NCBI RefSeq assembly: GCF_030818015.1
Contig: NZ_JAUSZX010000001.1
Location: forward strand, 4,402,001 to 4,466,000
Reading direction: 5' to 3'
DNA: 64,000 nucleotides
From: Arthrobacter globiformis
GTDB taxonomy: Bacteria > Actinomycetota > Actinomycetes > Actinomycetales > Micrococcaceae
Part shown: positions 51,306-59,839 of the stretch, one piece after another
Layout of the letters: every line of letters begins with the position of its first letter
How positions within the stretch are numbered: position 1 is the first letter of the stretch
Notes under the pieces: model-generated
Seen by the model: only the letters and a program-made list of their open reading frames with translations
Told to the model about the DNA's origin: nothing
Databases searched by the model: none
Translations under genes and position numbers: made by a program

Positions 51306-52457
51306 TCAGCCTGCCGCTTCCGCCGGAACGCGGGCTACGACGTCGGCCGGAACTTCGACGCCAGCGGGAACCTCGGCGTCAGCGAAGCGGACGGGGCGGC
51401 CGGTGCGTGCGGATTCGTAGACCCCCAGCAGGATCCGCAGCGATTTGAGGGCGTCCTTGCCGGTGATGGCGGGCTCGGCGCCGGCGTCCAGGGCCTGCAC
51501 GAAGTCGCGGACCTGGCTGGTGTGGTGCGGAATCAGCTGGCCGTTGATAGTGGACAGGTCAGTGTTGGGCTCCACGCCCTCGGGGTGGACGGGCTCCACG
51601 GTGATCTTCTCCCCCACGGCCCAGAGGTCCAGCCGGCCGTCGCTGCCTTCGGGGAACTCGGTCAGTGAAGCTGAAGCACCCGTTTCGCCGGTGATCCGGA
51701 GCTGGATGCCCAGGTTGGGGGAGACCGCCGTCGAAGCTTCGAGCGTTGCCATGGCGCCGGAGGTGAAGGTGATGACGGCGGTGGCGGAGTCCTCCACGTC
51801 GATGTAGTCGCCGTGGCGGTAGGTGTTGACCTTGCCGTAAACCTCTGCCACGTCGCCGAGGTACCACTGCAGCAGGTCGATCTGGTGGATGGCCTGCGTC
51901 ATGAGCACGCCGCCGCCGTCGCTCTGCCAGGTGCCGCGCCACGCGTCCCGGTTGTAGTATTCCGGCGCGCGGTGCAGCATCACCGAACACTGGGCCATGA
52001 CGGGGCGGCCCAGCGTTCCGTCGTCGATGGCGGAGCGGATCCGCTGCGCGGCCGGCCAGAAGCGGCGCTGAAACAGTGCTCCGAACTGAACGCCGGCCTC
52101 CTCGCATGCCGCCACCATCCGCTCGGCCGAGTCGATCCGGGTGGCGATCGGCTTTTCGCAGAGCACGTGCACCCCGGCTGCCGCGGCCTTGAGCACCACC
52201 TCTTCATGGGTGGGGTGGGGCGTGCAGACCGACACGATGTCTACGCCCAGCGCCAGGATCTCGTCCACGGTGTCCACCGCGTTCGGTACATCCCAGGCCC
52301 GGGCGGTGGCGCGTGCCCGGGACAGGTCGATATCGCATACCCCCACCACCTGGACGTTGTCCAGGGCGGCGAAGGCCTCAAGGTGGTTGCGGGAGATGGC
52401 GCCGCAGCCCACGATTCCGGCTCGGTAGGTTCGGGGGGCGGTTGCTGACGGGGTCAT
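51306..52457 (-). CDS. Gfo/Idh/MocA-family oxidoreductase
   Basis: NAD(P)-dependent dehydrogenase of about 383 residues. Rossmann motif: AGIVGCGAISRNHLEAF; conserved CTPHPTHEEVVLKAAAAGVHVLCEKPIATR with the CEKP lysine, and the second-domain IHQIDLLQWYLGD motif. Typical substrates are inositols, sugars and cyclic polyols; the nearby transporters and barrel enzyme suggest a polyhydroxylated ring acid or cyclitol. ATG 52472 is an alternative start. Confidence 0.88.
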   Translation of the reverse strand: MTPSATAPRTYRAGIVGCGAISRNHLEAFAALDNVQVVGVCDIDLSRARATARAWDVPNAVDTVDEILALGVDIVSVCTPHPTHEEVVLKAAAAGVHVLCEKPIATRIDSAERMVAACEEAGVQFGALFQRRFWPAAQRIRSAIDDGTLGRPVMAQCSVMLHRAPEYYNRDAWRGTWQSDGGGVLMTQAIHQIDLLQWYLGDVAEVYGKVNTYRHGDYIDVEDSATAVITFTSGAMATLEASTAVSPNLGIQLRITGETGASASLTEFPEGSDGRLDLWAVGEKITVEPVHPEGVEPNTDLSTINGQLIPHHTSQVRDFVQALDAGAEPAITGKDALKSLRILLGVYESARTGRPVRFADAEVPAGVEVPADVVARVPAEAAG

Positions 52458-52497
52458 GGTTCCAACTTTCATTCTGAGGGCGTAGGCCCCGGGGATA

Positions 52498-53868
52498 TCA
52501 GGCGGAAATCCGGCGCTGGCGCGGCAGGCCAAGTTCCTCGAGGGGAGTCTTGTGCGTTTCGCGGGCCGTGGCGATGGCGATCGCGGAGACTGCCAGGCAG
52601 GCCACGGTGAAGACCGCCACCGGGATCCAGCCGCCGGGGCCCGGCTGGGCCAGGACGGTGGCGATGGCAGGGGCGAAGCCGGTGAGGATAAGGCCCACCT
52701 GGCTGCCGATGGCCATCCCGGAGTATCGGACCGGCGCCGGGAACATCTCAGGGAAGAAGACCGTCCAGACGCCGTTCCAGCAGGAGTAGAAGACGGACAT
52801 GTTCAGGAACCCGAAGACGAAGATCAGGGCGATGTTGTGCTCGCTGATGGCCCAGAAGTAGCCGAACGAGGTGACGGCGCAGCCGAGGGAGCCCACCAGG
52901 AGCACCTTCTTGCGGCCGATCCGGTCCGAGATGATGCCGGCCAGCGGGATGGTGAACATGGACAGGCCGATGGTGAGTGCATTGACGGTGAGCATGAGGG
53001 TCCGGTCCAGGCCGATGCCCTTGCCGGTGGCGTAGGCCAGCGCGTACACGGTGAAGGTGGTCTGCATGACGGAGAACAGCATCACCAGGCCCACGCGCAG
53101 GACGTCGCGCCACTGGGTTTTCAGCACCTCGGCCGCCGGCATGCCCTTGGGCTTCTTCGCTTCCACGGTCTCTTCGAACACGGGCGGCTCCTCGAGCCGG
53201 GTGCGGATCCAGTAGGCGACCAGGAGCACCACGGCGGACAGCCAGAACGGGACGCGCCAGCCCCAGCCCAGCAGCTGCTCCTCCGGGAGGGCTGCGAGCG
53301 GGATGAACACCACCGTGGAGAGCACCATGCCGGACGCGTAGCCGGTCATCACGAAGCTGGTGAAGAAGCCGCGGCGTCCTTCCGGGGAGTGTTCCATGGT
53401 CAGGGTTGAGGCGCCGGCGGCCTCGGCACCGGCGGAGAATCCCTGTGCCAGCCGGCCCGCCAGCAGGAGTGCCGTGGCCCAGTAGCCCATCTGGTCATAG
53501 GTAGGCAGGAACCCGATGCCGATGGAGGCTACGCCCATGATCACCAGCGTGATCATCAACGCCTGCTTGCGGCCGATCTTGTCGCCGAAGTGGCTCATGA
53601 TGAGGCCGCCCAGCGGCCGTGCCAGGTAGCCGACGCCGAACGTGGCCATCGCCCCGAGCAGGGCAACCACCGGATCTCCGCCGGGGAAGAAGATCTTCGG
53701 AAACACGAGCGCTGCTGCCGTGCCGTAGATGAAGAAGTCGTAGTACTCCAGCGTGGATCCAAGGAAGGAAGCCAGCGCGGCCTTCCGCGGGGTCTTCGCC
53801 GGGAGGCTGTCCGCGCGTTCCAGGACGACGGTCTCCGCGGCGGGGGTTGGGGGCTGGACGTGTCCCAT
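52498..53868 (-). CDS. ShiA-like MHS transporter
   Basis: Twelve-helix MHS symporter (456 residues): LGSTLEYYDFFIYGTAAAL, SHFGDKIGRKQALM and GRLAQGFSAGAEAAGASTLTME. The LEYYDF and ETHKTPLEEL C-terminus are typical of the shikimate/aromatic-acid branch of MHS carriers. It is the most promoter-proximal gene of the minus-strand catabolic operon (52498 down to 45415). The 195-base leader 53869-54063 shows no gene. Likely importer of the cluster substrate. Confidence 0.86.
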   Translation of the reverse strand: MGHVQPPTPAAETVVLERADSLPAKTPRKAALASFLGSTLEYYDFFIYGTAAALVFPKIFFPGGDPVVALLGAMATFGVGYLARPLGGLIMSHFGDKIGRKQALMITLVIMGVASIGIGFLPTYDQMGYWATALLLAGRLAQGFSAGAEAAGASTLTMEHSPEGRRGFFTSFVMTGYASGMVLSTVVFIPLAALPEEQLLGWGWRVPFWLSAVVLLVAYWIRTRLEEPPVFEETVEAKKPKGMPAAEVLKTQWRDVLRVGLVMLFSVMQTTFTVYALAYATGKGIGLDRTLMLTVNALTIGLSMFTIPLAGIISDRIGRKKVLLVGSLGCAVTSFGYFWAISEHNIALIFVFGFLNMSVFYSCWNGVWTVFFPEMFPAPVRYSGMAIGSQVGLILTGFAPAIATVLAQPGPGGWIPVAVFTVACLAVSAIAIATARETHKTPLEELGLPRQRRISA

Positions 53869-54063
53869 AGGTTCTCCTCATTGAGTTTCCAGGGCGGCCG
53901 CCACCGAAGTTGGTGGGGCCAGAGTGGTGAGCATGCACCGTGTCCGGTGGCTGTCGCTCTGGAGGAAAACACTAGGAGCAGGGATAAGCCCCGCGGCGAA
54001 ACTTCCCATTCAACGGGACGATGGCCGCGGAAACTGTGAGCAGCGGAGGGATAGAGCCCGAGG

Positions 54064-54861
54064 TCAGGTTCCCTGGAGCCAGGGCCGCCTGCCGTACGGA
54101 CGGCGCTCTGCGCCCATGGTCCGGGACAGGCCGCGCCCCGCGGCCACCAGGACGGGAAGAACCACCTTGGGGTCCTCGTCCGCCGTCGGAATTACGACGG
54201 CGATCGCTCCGATCACACTGTTGCCCTCACCAAAGACGGGGACGGCATAGGCGGTGTTTTCTTCCACCAGGACGCCCGCCATGCGGACGTAGCCGCGTTC
54301 CCGGATCAGGGCGAGTTGGGCGCGCAGGCGCGCCGGGTCGGTCTCCGTGGCCGCCGTGGTTTTCTCCAGCGGCCCGGCCAGGAACCGTTCCTGCACGTCG
54401 CGCGGCATGTGCGCCATCATGGCCATGCCGGACGAAGTGTTGTGGATCAGGAGCCGGCCGGCCACCGCGGCAAGATTGGTGGCAGTGCCGTGCCGGTCCA
54501 GCTGCTCCAGGTACAGCACGGTGCCGGAACCGACGTCGGGAATGGAGAGCGAAACCTGTTCCCGGACGGCGGCGTGGACGCCCTCGAGGAACGGAAGGCC
54601 CCGGCGTCGGAAATCCTCAAGCGGATTGCTGCGGGATGCCAGTTCCCACATCTTCATGCCGACGCCGTAGTCGCCTGCCTCACTGCGGTTCAACAGCCCG
54701 CTGTCCACCAGGTCGTTGGCCAGCCGGTGGGCGGTGCTGCTGGACATGCCCGTGGCGCGGACCAGTTCGCTCAGCGACATCCGCGGCCGGCCCTTCGAAA
54801 AGGCATCCAGGATCTTCACCACGCGCTGGATGACGGATTCGCCTGAGGGCGAGTTAGCCAT
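54064..54861 (-). CDS. IclR-family regulator
   Basis: IclR-type regulator of 265 residues: winged helix (VIQRVVKILDAFSKGRPRMSLSELVRATGMSSSTAHRLANDLVDSGLLNR) and C-terminal GAF-like effector domain (GSGTVLYLEQLDRHG, TSSGMAMMAHMPRD, YAVPVFGEGNSVIGAIAVV). Its start ATG shares a base with the stop of the next IclR gene, so the two paralogues are cotranscribed. Candidate regulator of the minus-strand cluster. Confidence 0.9.
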   Translation of the reverse strand: MANSPSGESVIQRVVKILDAFSKGRPRMSLSELVRATGMSSSTAHRLANDLVDSGLLNRSEAGDYGVGMKMWELASRSNPLEDFRRRGLPFLEGVHAAVREQVSLSIPDVGSGTVLYLEQLDRHGTATNLAAVAGRLLIHNTSSGMAMMAHMPRDVQERFLAGPLEKTTAATETDPARLRAQLALIRERGYVRMAGVLVEENTAYAVPVFGEGNSVIGAIAVVIPTADEDPKVVLPVLVAAGRGLSRTMGAERRPYGRRPWLQGT

Positions 54862-55646
54862 CAGGCCCGCCGCAGCCCGGACGCATCCCCGCCGTAGTCC
54901 AGGCCGATCTGCCGGGCAGCCTCCTGCAGGCGCGGCACCACGGACTTTTCAATGTCCTCGGCAGCCGACCGGTGGGTCTGCAGGGAGACATTGACAGCCG
55001 CCACCACATCATCGCCGCGGCACACCGGTACAGCCACACCCCGCAGCCCTTCTTCCAGTTCCTGCGACACCATGGCCCACCCCCTGGACCTGGCCCGGTC
55101 AATTTCCGTCCGCAGCTGGTCCAGGCTTGCGATCGAGTGCTCTGTCAGCTTCTGCAGCCGGACGGTTTCGAAGTAGGCCTGCAGATCCGTCTCGGTCAGG
55201 GCCCCCAGCAGCACGCGCCCCATGGAAGTGGCCCATGCCGGGAACCTGGTGCCCACAGTGATCGTCACGCTGAGCAACCGGGGCGAGGGCACACAGGCGA
55301 CATACACGACGTCGGCGCCGTCAAGAATACAGAGGGAGGTGGTTTCGTTCAGCTCCGCAGCGAGGGTCTTCAGGTGCCGGTCCGCGATAGCCGGAAGCTC
55401 GAGGTTGGCCAGGAAGGACCGCCCGATGTTCAGCGAGCGGGCGGTCAGCTCGAAGTGCGCCCCGTCCGCCCGCAGGTAGCCGAGGTCGGCCAGGGTGAGC
55501 AGGAAGCGCCGGGCGGAAGCCCGGGTCGTGTCCGCAGCCGCAGCCACCTGGGACACTGTCAGCCGGGGAGCGCTCGGCGTGAAGGCCCGGAGCACGTCGA
55601 ACGCCTTCTCGACCGATTTCACAAAGTAGGCCGGCTGTTCGTCCAT
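54861..55646 (-). CDS. IclR-family regulator (PcaR/PobR subgroup)
   Basis: IclR-type regulator of 261 residues: SVEKAFDVLRAFTPSAPRLTVSQVAAAADTTRASARRFLLTLADLGYL, then the effector domain with GRVLLGALTETDLQAYF and VSQELEEGLRGVAVPV. The TRASARRFLLTL helix and QELEEGLR are typical of the PcaR/PcaU/PobR subgroup, whose members sense aromatic or hydroaromatic acids. Divergent from the MHS transporter at 55889; a GCATATCGC/GCGATACGC inverted repeat lies in between. Confidence 0.9.
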   Translation of the reverse strand: MDEQPAYFVKSVEKAFDVLRAFTPSAPRLTVSQVAAAADTTRASARRFLLTLADLGYLRADGAHFELTARSLNIGRSFLANLELPAIADRHLKTLAAELNETTSLCILDGADVVYVACVPSPRLLSVTITVGTRFPAWATSMGRVLLGALTETDLQAYFETVRLQKLTEHSIASLDQLRTEIDRARSRGWAMVSQELEEGLRGVAVPVCRGDDVVAAVNVSLQTHRSAAEDIEKSVVPRLQEAARQIGLDYGGDASGLRRA

Positions 55647-55810
55647 GGGCTCCCTGCACCTCCCGGCAACCTCCAGCGGACACCGCCAAGACGTGTGGAA
55701 GCTGCGCGCTGTTCCTGACCTATCAAGGATACGAGCCGCGGTCCGGCCGGGAGCGGGGGAAACAAATACGGATTGTGAGCCGCTTCACTGTGCGCTATCC
55801 TTTCTTAGTC

Positions 55811-55838
55811 GCATATCGCACGACTGTTCGCGATACGC
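55811..55838. promoter_or_regulatory. IclR-type operator
   Basis: GCATATCGC (55811-55819) and GCGATACGC (55830-55838) form an interrupted inverted repeat (8 of 9 matching) in the 242-base divergent region between the IclR gene and the MHS transporter. PcaU/PobR-type regulators bind palindromes of this size. Confidence 0.55.
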
Positions 55839-55888
55839 ACAAATCAAAAATTCGGACCCCGTCTTTCAGTGCGGAAGGACCCCCTGCA

Positions 55889-57217
55889 ATGACCGATCTC
55901 GCCCCTACTCAGACCGCTGAGGCGAAGCAGTACCAGCTCAAGCGCGCCAAGAAGGCCGCCCTCGCCGCCTTCCTCGGCGGCGCGCTGGAGTACTACGACT
56001 TCTTCATCTACGCCACCGCGGCGTCACTGGTCTTCTCCAAAATCTTCTTCCCGTCGGGCGATGCCACTGTCGCCCTCATCGCCTCGTTTGCCACCTTCGG
56101 CGTCGCCTACGTGGCCCGCCCCTTCGGCGCCGTCGTCTTCGGCCACCTTGGGGACAAGATCGGCCGCAAGAACACCCTCGTCCTGACCCTGGTGCTCATG
56201 GGATCGGCCACGTTCCTGATCGGCGCGCTTCCAGACTTCAACGCCGCCGGCTACTGGGCGCCCGCCCTGCTGGTGGTCCTGCGCCTCATGCAAGGTCTCT
56301 CCGCGGGCGCGGAAACCGCTGGTGCCTCCGCCCTGTCCACCGAGGAGGCTCCGGAAGGCCGCCGCGGCTTCTTCGCCAGCTTCGCCATGAGCGGCATCTC
56401 CGCCGGCATCGTCCTGGCCTCCCTGGCGTTCCTTCCCGTGGCCGCCATGAGCGAGGCGGACCGCCTCGCCTGGGGCTGGCGCATCCCGTTCTGGCTGTCC
56501 CTCGTGGTGCTGGTGGTCGCGTACCTGGTCCGGCGATCCCTCGAGGAGCCCGAGGTCTTCGAGGAAAAGCACGACCACGGCGAACTGGTGAAGCTTCCGT
56601 TCGCCAAGATGTTCAAGACGCACCCGGCGCAGTTCTTCCAGGTCGCGCTGATGTCCTTTGAAACCGTCACCAACACGTTCATGCAGTCCTTCGGCCTCGC
56701 GTATGCCGTGTCCGTCGGCGTGCCGGCGTCGACCATGCTGTGGGTGAGCATTCTGGGCAACGTCATCGCCATGTTCAGCCAGCCGCTGCTGGCCCGGCTC
56801 TCGGACAAGTTCGGCCGGCGCCCGGTGTTCATCGCCGGCGTCCTGGGGTCCGGACTGATGATCTTCGTGTACTTCTCCGTCATCTCCACGGGCAACATCC
56901 CGATGATCTTCCTCGCCAGCACCGTGATCACCGCCGGCACGTACTCGATGTCCAATGCGATTTACCCGGCCTGGTTCTCCGAGCTGTTCAACGTCAAGGT
57001 CCGCTACTCGGGCATGGCCATCGGCCTGCAGGTCGGCATCCTCTGCGCCGGCTTCACGCCGCTGCTGGGCACCGCGCTGGTCGGCGCCGACAAGACCAAC
57101 TGGGGCCCCGCCGCCTGGATCGTCGCGGCCTCGTCCCTGCTGGCCGTGGCCGGCGCATACTGGGCCCGGGAAACCCACAAGACCCCGCTGCGGCAGCTGG
57201 GCAACCCGGTCCGCTAG
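55889..57217 (+). CDS. MHS-family MFS transporter
   Basis: Twelve-helix MHS symporter (442 residues): LGGALEYYDFFIYATAASL, GHLGDKIGRKNTLV, RLMQGLSAGAETAGASALSTEE and LARLSDKFGRRPVFI. Close to the transporter at 52498 (same ETHKTPL end). ATG 55889 has GGAAGGACC upstream; the open frame reaches upstream into the operator. Probably imports a related acid under control of the divergent IclR. Confidence 0.88.
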   Translation: MTDLAPTQTAEAKQYQLKRAKKAALAAFLGGALEYYDFFIYATAASLVFSKIFFPSGDATVALIASFATFGVAYVARPFGAVVFGHLGDKIGRKNTLVLTLVLMGSATFLIGALPDFNAAGYWAPALLVVLRLMQGLSAGAETAGASALSTEEAPEGRRGFFASFAMSGISAGIVLASLAFLPVAAMSEADRLAWGWRIPFWLSLVVLVVAYLVRRSLEEPEVFEEKHDHGELVKLPFAKMFKTHPAQFFQVALMSFETVTNTFMQSFGLAYAVSVGVPASTMLWVSILGNVIAMFSQPLLARLSDKFGRRPVFIAGVLGSGLMIFVYFSVISTGNIPMIFLASTVITAGTYSMSNAIYPAWFSELFNVKVRYSGMAIGLQVGILCAGFTPLLGTALVGADKTNWGPAAWIVAASSLLAVAGAYWARETHKTPLRQLGNPVR

Positions 57218-57230
57218 CAGACGCGCGAAC

Positions 57231-57277
57231 TGGCAGATAATGCCCTCAAATTGCCGATTTGAGGGCATTTTCTGCCA
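57231..57277. terminator. 20-bp-arm inverted repeat between transporter and LysR genes
   Basis: TGGCAGATAATGCCCTCAAA (57231-57250), seven-base loop, complementary arm (57258-57277) with one mismatch. Thirteen bases after the transporter stop and 43 before the LysR start; it may be both a terminator and, being A/T-rich with the LysR T-N11-A pattern, the LysR operator. Confidence 0.7.
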
Positions 57278-57319
57278 TTCGTGGAATAGTTCTGCCGTCC
57301 GAGGGCACAGGAGGAACGC

Positions 57320-58216
57320 ATGGAGCTTCGGCAGATCGAGGCGTTCCTTGCCGTGGCCGAGGAGCTGCACTTCGGCCGGGCAGCGCACCGCCTCCGGATG
57401 GCGCAGTCGCCACTGAGCCAGACCATCAGGAAGCTCGAGAAGGAGCTCGGCTCGGATCTGTTTGAGCGCAACACCCGCTCGGTCGCCCTGACGACAGCGG
57501 GTGTCGCCTTCCTCCCCCACGCCCGCCGGATCATCGACGAACTTGATCTCGCCCGCCGTTCCGCCGTCACCGAGCCGGGCACGTTCTACGGCCGGCTCAG
57601 CATCGGCTTTTCCGGGGCGCTGAACCACCGGACCCTTCCCCCGCTGACCCGGGCGCTCCGCCACCGCTATCCGTCCCTGGACCTGACGCTCACCGGAGGC
57701 CTGCTGACCCAGGACGCCCTGCAGCAGCTCCGCAACGGTTCGCTGGACCTCGCTTTCGTGGGGCTGCCGCTCGACGCGGGCGCGCTGGCCACCCGCACCA
57801 TCGCCCTCGAACAGCTGGGCGCCACCATGCCGGTGGACCACCCCTTGGCCGACCGGCCGGCGGTCGGGCTCGCCGAACTGTCCGACGACGGTTTTGTCAC
57901 CATGCGCTCCGCGCAGGGATCCACCCTCCGCGAGGCCATCTTCTCCGCCTGCGCGGCCGCCGGGTTCCGGCCGAGGGTGGCACAGGAAGTCACGGATCCG
58001 TACACCGCGCTGTCGCTCGTTGCCGGCGGGGTCGGGGTGAGCCTGATGCCCTCCTCCGTCGCGAGCATCATGCCGGGCGGCACAGTCTTCATCCCGCTGA
58101 CCGGCACCGCGCCGCTGCTGGAATCGGGCCTCGCATGGAACCCGGCCGGCATCTCCCCCGCCTTGACACTCGCCCTGGCCGTCGCCGAGGAAGTCCTCCC
58201 GACGCCGGCCGGGTGA
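57320..58216 (+). CDS. LysR-family regulator
   Basis: LysR-type regulator of 298 residues (CatR/BenM-like subgroup): MELRQIEAFLAVAEELHFGRAAHRLRMAQSPLSQTIRKLEKELGSDLFERNTRSVALTTAG; effector domain with LSIGFSGALNHRTLP and DPYTALSLVAGGVGVSLMPSS. Start ATG follows AGGAGGAAC. It lies between the MHS transporter and a YCII/alcohol dehydrogenase/flavoprotein operon, all on the plus strand. Confidence 0.9.
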   Translation: MELRQIEAFLAVAEELHFGRAAHRLRMAQSPLSQTIRKLEKELGSDLFERNTRSVALTTAGVAFLPHARRIIDELDLARRSAVTEPGTFYGRLSIGFSGALNHRTLPPLTRALRHRYPSLDLTLTGGLLTQDALQQLRNGSLDLAFVGLPLDAGALATRTIALEQLGATMPVDHPLADRPAVGLAELSDDGFVTMRSAQGSTLREAIFSACAAAGFRPRVAQEVTDPYTALSLVAGGVGVSLMPSSVASIMPGGTVFIPLTGTAPLLESGLAWNPAGISPALTLALAVAEEVLPTPAG

Positions 58217-58266
58217 TCCGGTCTCCACTGGCTGGCACCCGGTCCGGCTGAGACACCCAACCCGGC

Positions 58267-58280
58267 CTCCCGCCGTCGTA
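58267..58280. repeat. half copy of the GACGACGGCGGG palindrome
   Basis: Only the right arm CTCCCGCCGTCGTA is present; no complementary arm precedes it. A degenerate or truncated family member 50 bases after the LysR stop. The remainder of 58217-58391 shows no gene. Confidence 0.5.
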
Positions 58281-58391
58281 CATTATGTGTTTTCTGCACA
58301 TACTCATTGACCGAATAAGTGTTGGACGCGGCACAATCCCGGTGGCCACCATGGAGGGAACAACCACCAACTCAACGATGAGGACACACCC

Positions 58392-58700
58392 ATGGGAACA
58401 TTTGCCGTCACCTACGCCTACGCCGCCAACTCGTCCGTCGGCCGGGACGAACACCGCCCCCGCCACGTGGAATTCCTGCAGGAGCAGTTCGACGACGGCA
58501 CGCTGGTGAAGAGCGGTCCGTTCGGGCCGGAGGAAGATCCGGGCGCGCTGCTGATCATCAAGGCGGACTCGAAGGCCGACGTCGAGGCACTGATGGACCA
58601 GGACCCGTTCTATCTCAACGGCCTCGTGGAGCAGCGCAGCATCCGGCAGTGGAACATCGTCTTTGGTGCCGACGCAACCGCCGACGCCACGCGGAACTAG
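58392..58700 (+). CDS. YCII-related protein
   Basis: Small ferredoxin-like-fold protein of the YciI family (102 residues). Conserved: GRDEHRPRHVEFLQEQFDDGTLVKSGPFGPEEDPGALLIIKADSKADVEALMDQDPF, with the His/Asp pair of the family active site (R...H..F and D..PF). The family includes chloromuconolactone dehalogenase-like and cyclase/decarboxylase-type enzymes; the reaction is unknown. First gene of a coupled set with the alcohol dehydrogenase. Confidence 0.85.
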   Translation: MGTFAVTYAYAANSSVGRDEHRPRHVEFLQEQFDDGTLVKSGPFGPEEDPGALLIIKADSKADVEALMDQDPFYLNGLVEQRSIRQWNIVFGADATADATRN

Positions 58701-58709
58701 GGGCACGTC

Positions 58710-59795
58710 ATGCTGATCGCACGCACTGTCGCCAAGGAGACCATCCGGTACGAGGACGTTCCGGAGCCTGCCCTCGAACCCGGCCATGCCCTGGTCCGCG
58801 TCCACAACGTCACCCTGTGCGGCACCGACCTGCACATCTGGGAGGACGACTATCCGGCTGGGCTGCCCGTCATCCAGGGCCATGAATTCGCCGGCATCGT
58901 GGAGGCCATCGGAACCAACGCCGCCGGCATCCGCGCCGGTGACCGCGTTGCCGTCAGCCCGATGATCTACTGCGGACAGTGCCGCCCGTGCCGGCTGGGC
59001 CGGTTCAACGTCTGCGAAAACATCGGCTGCATCGGCTGCTATTCGGACGGTGCACTCGTGGAACTGATCAGCATGCCGGTGGAGAAACTGTGCCCCGTGC
59101 CGGACGGCCTGGAACTGGATCTCGCAGCCATGGCCGAGCCCGCGTCCATCGCCATGCAGGCGGTGAACCGGGGGCGGCCGTCCCCGGGGGAAGCGGCCCT
59201 GGTGCTGGGCAGCGGTCCGATCGGGCTGCTCGCCACGCTGTACCTGACGGATCTGGGTGTGGGCGTCGTCTGTGCCGACACCGAGCCGGACCGGCTGGCG
59301 CTGGCTTCCAGGTTCGGGGCCGCGGACACCCTGCTGGTGCATCCCCGTTCGGACTTCCCCGGCGCTGACCAGTCCGTCCGGCTCGATGCGCTGACGGACT
59401 CGTGCGGGCCGGCGCTGGTCATTGAGGCCACGGGTGTTCCGTCCTCGCTGGAGACCGCCATCCGCCTGGTGGCGAGCGCCGGACGGATCGTCCAGGTGGG
59501 AATCTCGGCGCGGACCGCGTCCGTCCCCATGAACGCCGTCCCCTTCAAGGAGATCGACCTGCTCGGCAGCCGGAACAGCCTCAACCTCATCCCATCGGGG
59601 CTGGAACTGCTGGCCCGGCATCGGGACCAGGCCCGCGCGCTGATGACGCACCGTTTTGGCTTCGGGGACCTGCAGCAGGCCTTCGAACTGATGCGCAGCC
59701 GCACCGAACCCGTGGGCAAGATCGTGGTGGACATGCCTGCCTCGCTCGCTGCCCACGAGGCGGGAACTGACGCGCTCACGGGAGTGCGGGCGTGA
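58710..59795 (+). CDS. zinc-dependent medium-chain alcohol dehydrogenase
   Basis: MDR-family dehydrogenase (361 residues). Catalytic zinc ligands in TLCGTDLH and GHEFAGIV, structural zinc Cys cluster CGQCRPCRLGRFNVC, and NAD motif VLGSGPIGLLATLYLTDLGV. The closest in pattern are sorbitol/threonine/quinate-type dehydrogenases. Its TGA overlaps the GTG start of the flavoprotein gene. Probably oxidises a ring hydroxyl group before the flavoprotein desaturates the product (inference). Confidence 0.9.
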   Translation: MLIARTVAKETIRYEDVPEPALEPGHALVRVHNVTLCGTDLHIWEDDYPAGLPVIQGHEFAGIVEAIGTNAAGIRAGDRVAVSPMIYCGQCRPCRLGRFNVCENIGCIGCYSDGALVELISMPVEKLCPVPDGLELDLAAMAEPASIAMQAVNRGRPSPGEAALVLGSGPIGLLATLYLTDLGVGVVCADTEPDRLALASRFGAADTLLVHPRSDFPGADQSVRLDALTDSCGPALVIEATGVPSSLETAIRLVASAGRIVQVGISARTASVPMNAVPFKEIDLLGSRNSLNLIPSGLELLARHRDQARALMTHRFGFGDLQQAFELMRSRTEPVGKIVVDMPASLAAHEAGTDALTGVRA

Positions 59796-59839
59796 GCGGG
59801 GGCGACGGCGTGAGCGGGGGCGACGGCGTGAGCGGGGGC
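59792..59839 (+). repeat. tandem 18-base repeats at the flavoprotein start
   Basis: Units of 18 bases (GTGAGCGGGGGCGACGGC) at 59792 and 59810 and a partial third at 59828 encode SGGDGV, and each starts with an in-frame GTG. They let translation start at any of three sites. Confidence 0.8.

Noticed and set aside
56024..58228. Minus-strand open frame of 734 codons
   Set aside because: It lies opposite an MHS transporter and a LysR gene with clear motifs; the product is low complexity (Gly, Arg, Glu, Gln), as expected of an antisense shadow in GC-rich DNA.
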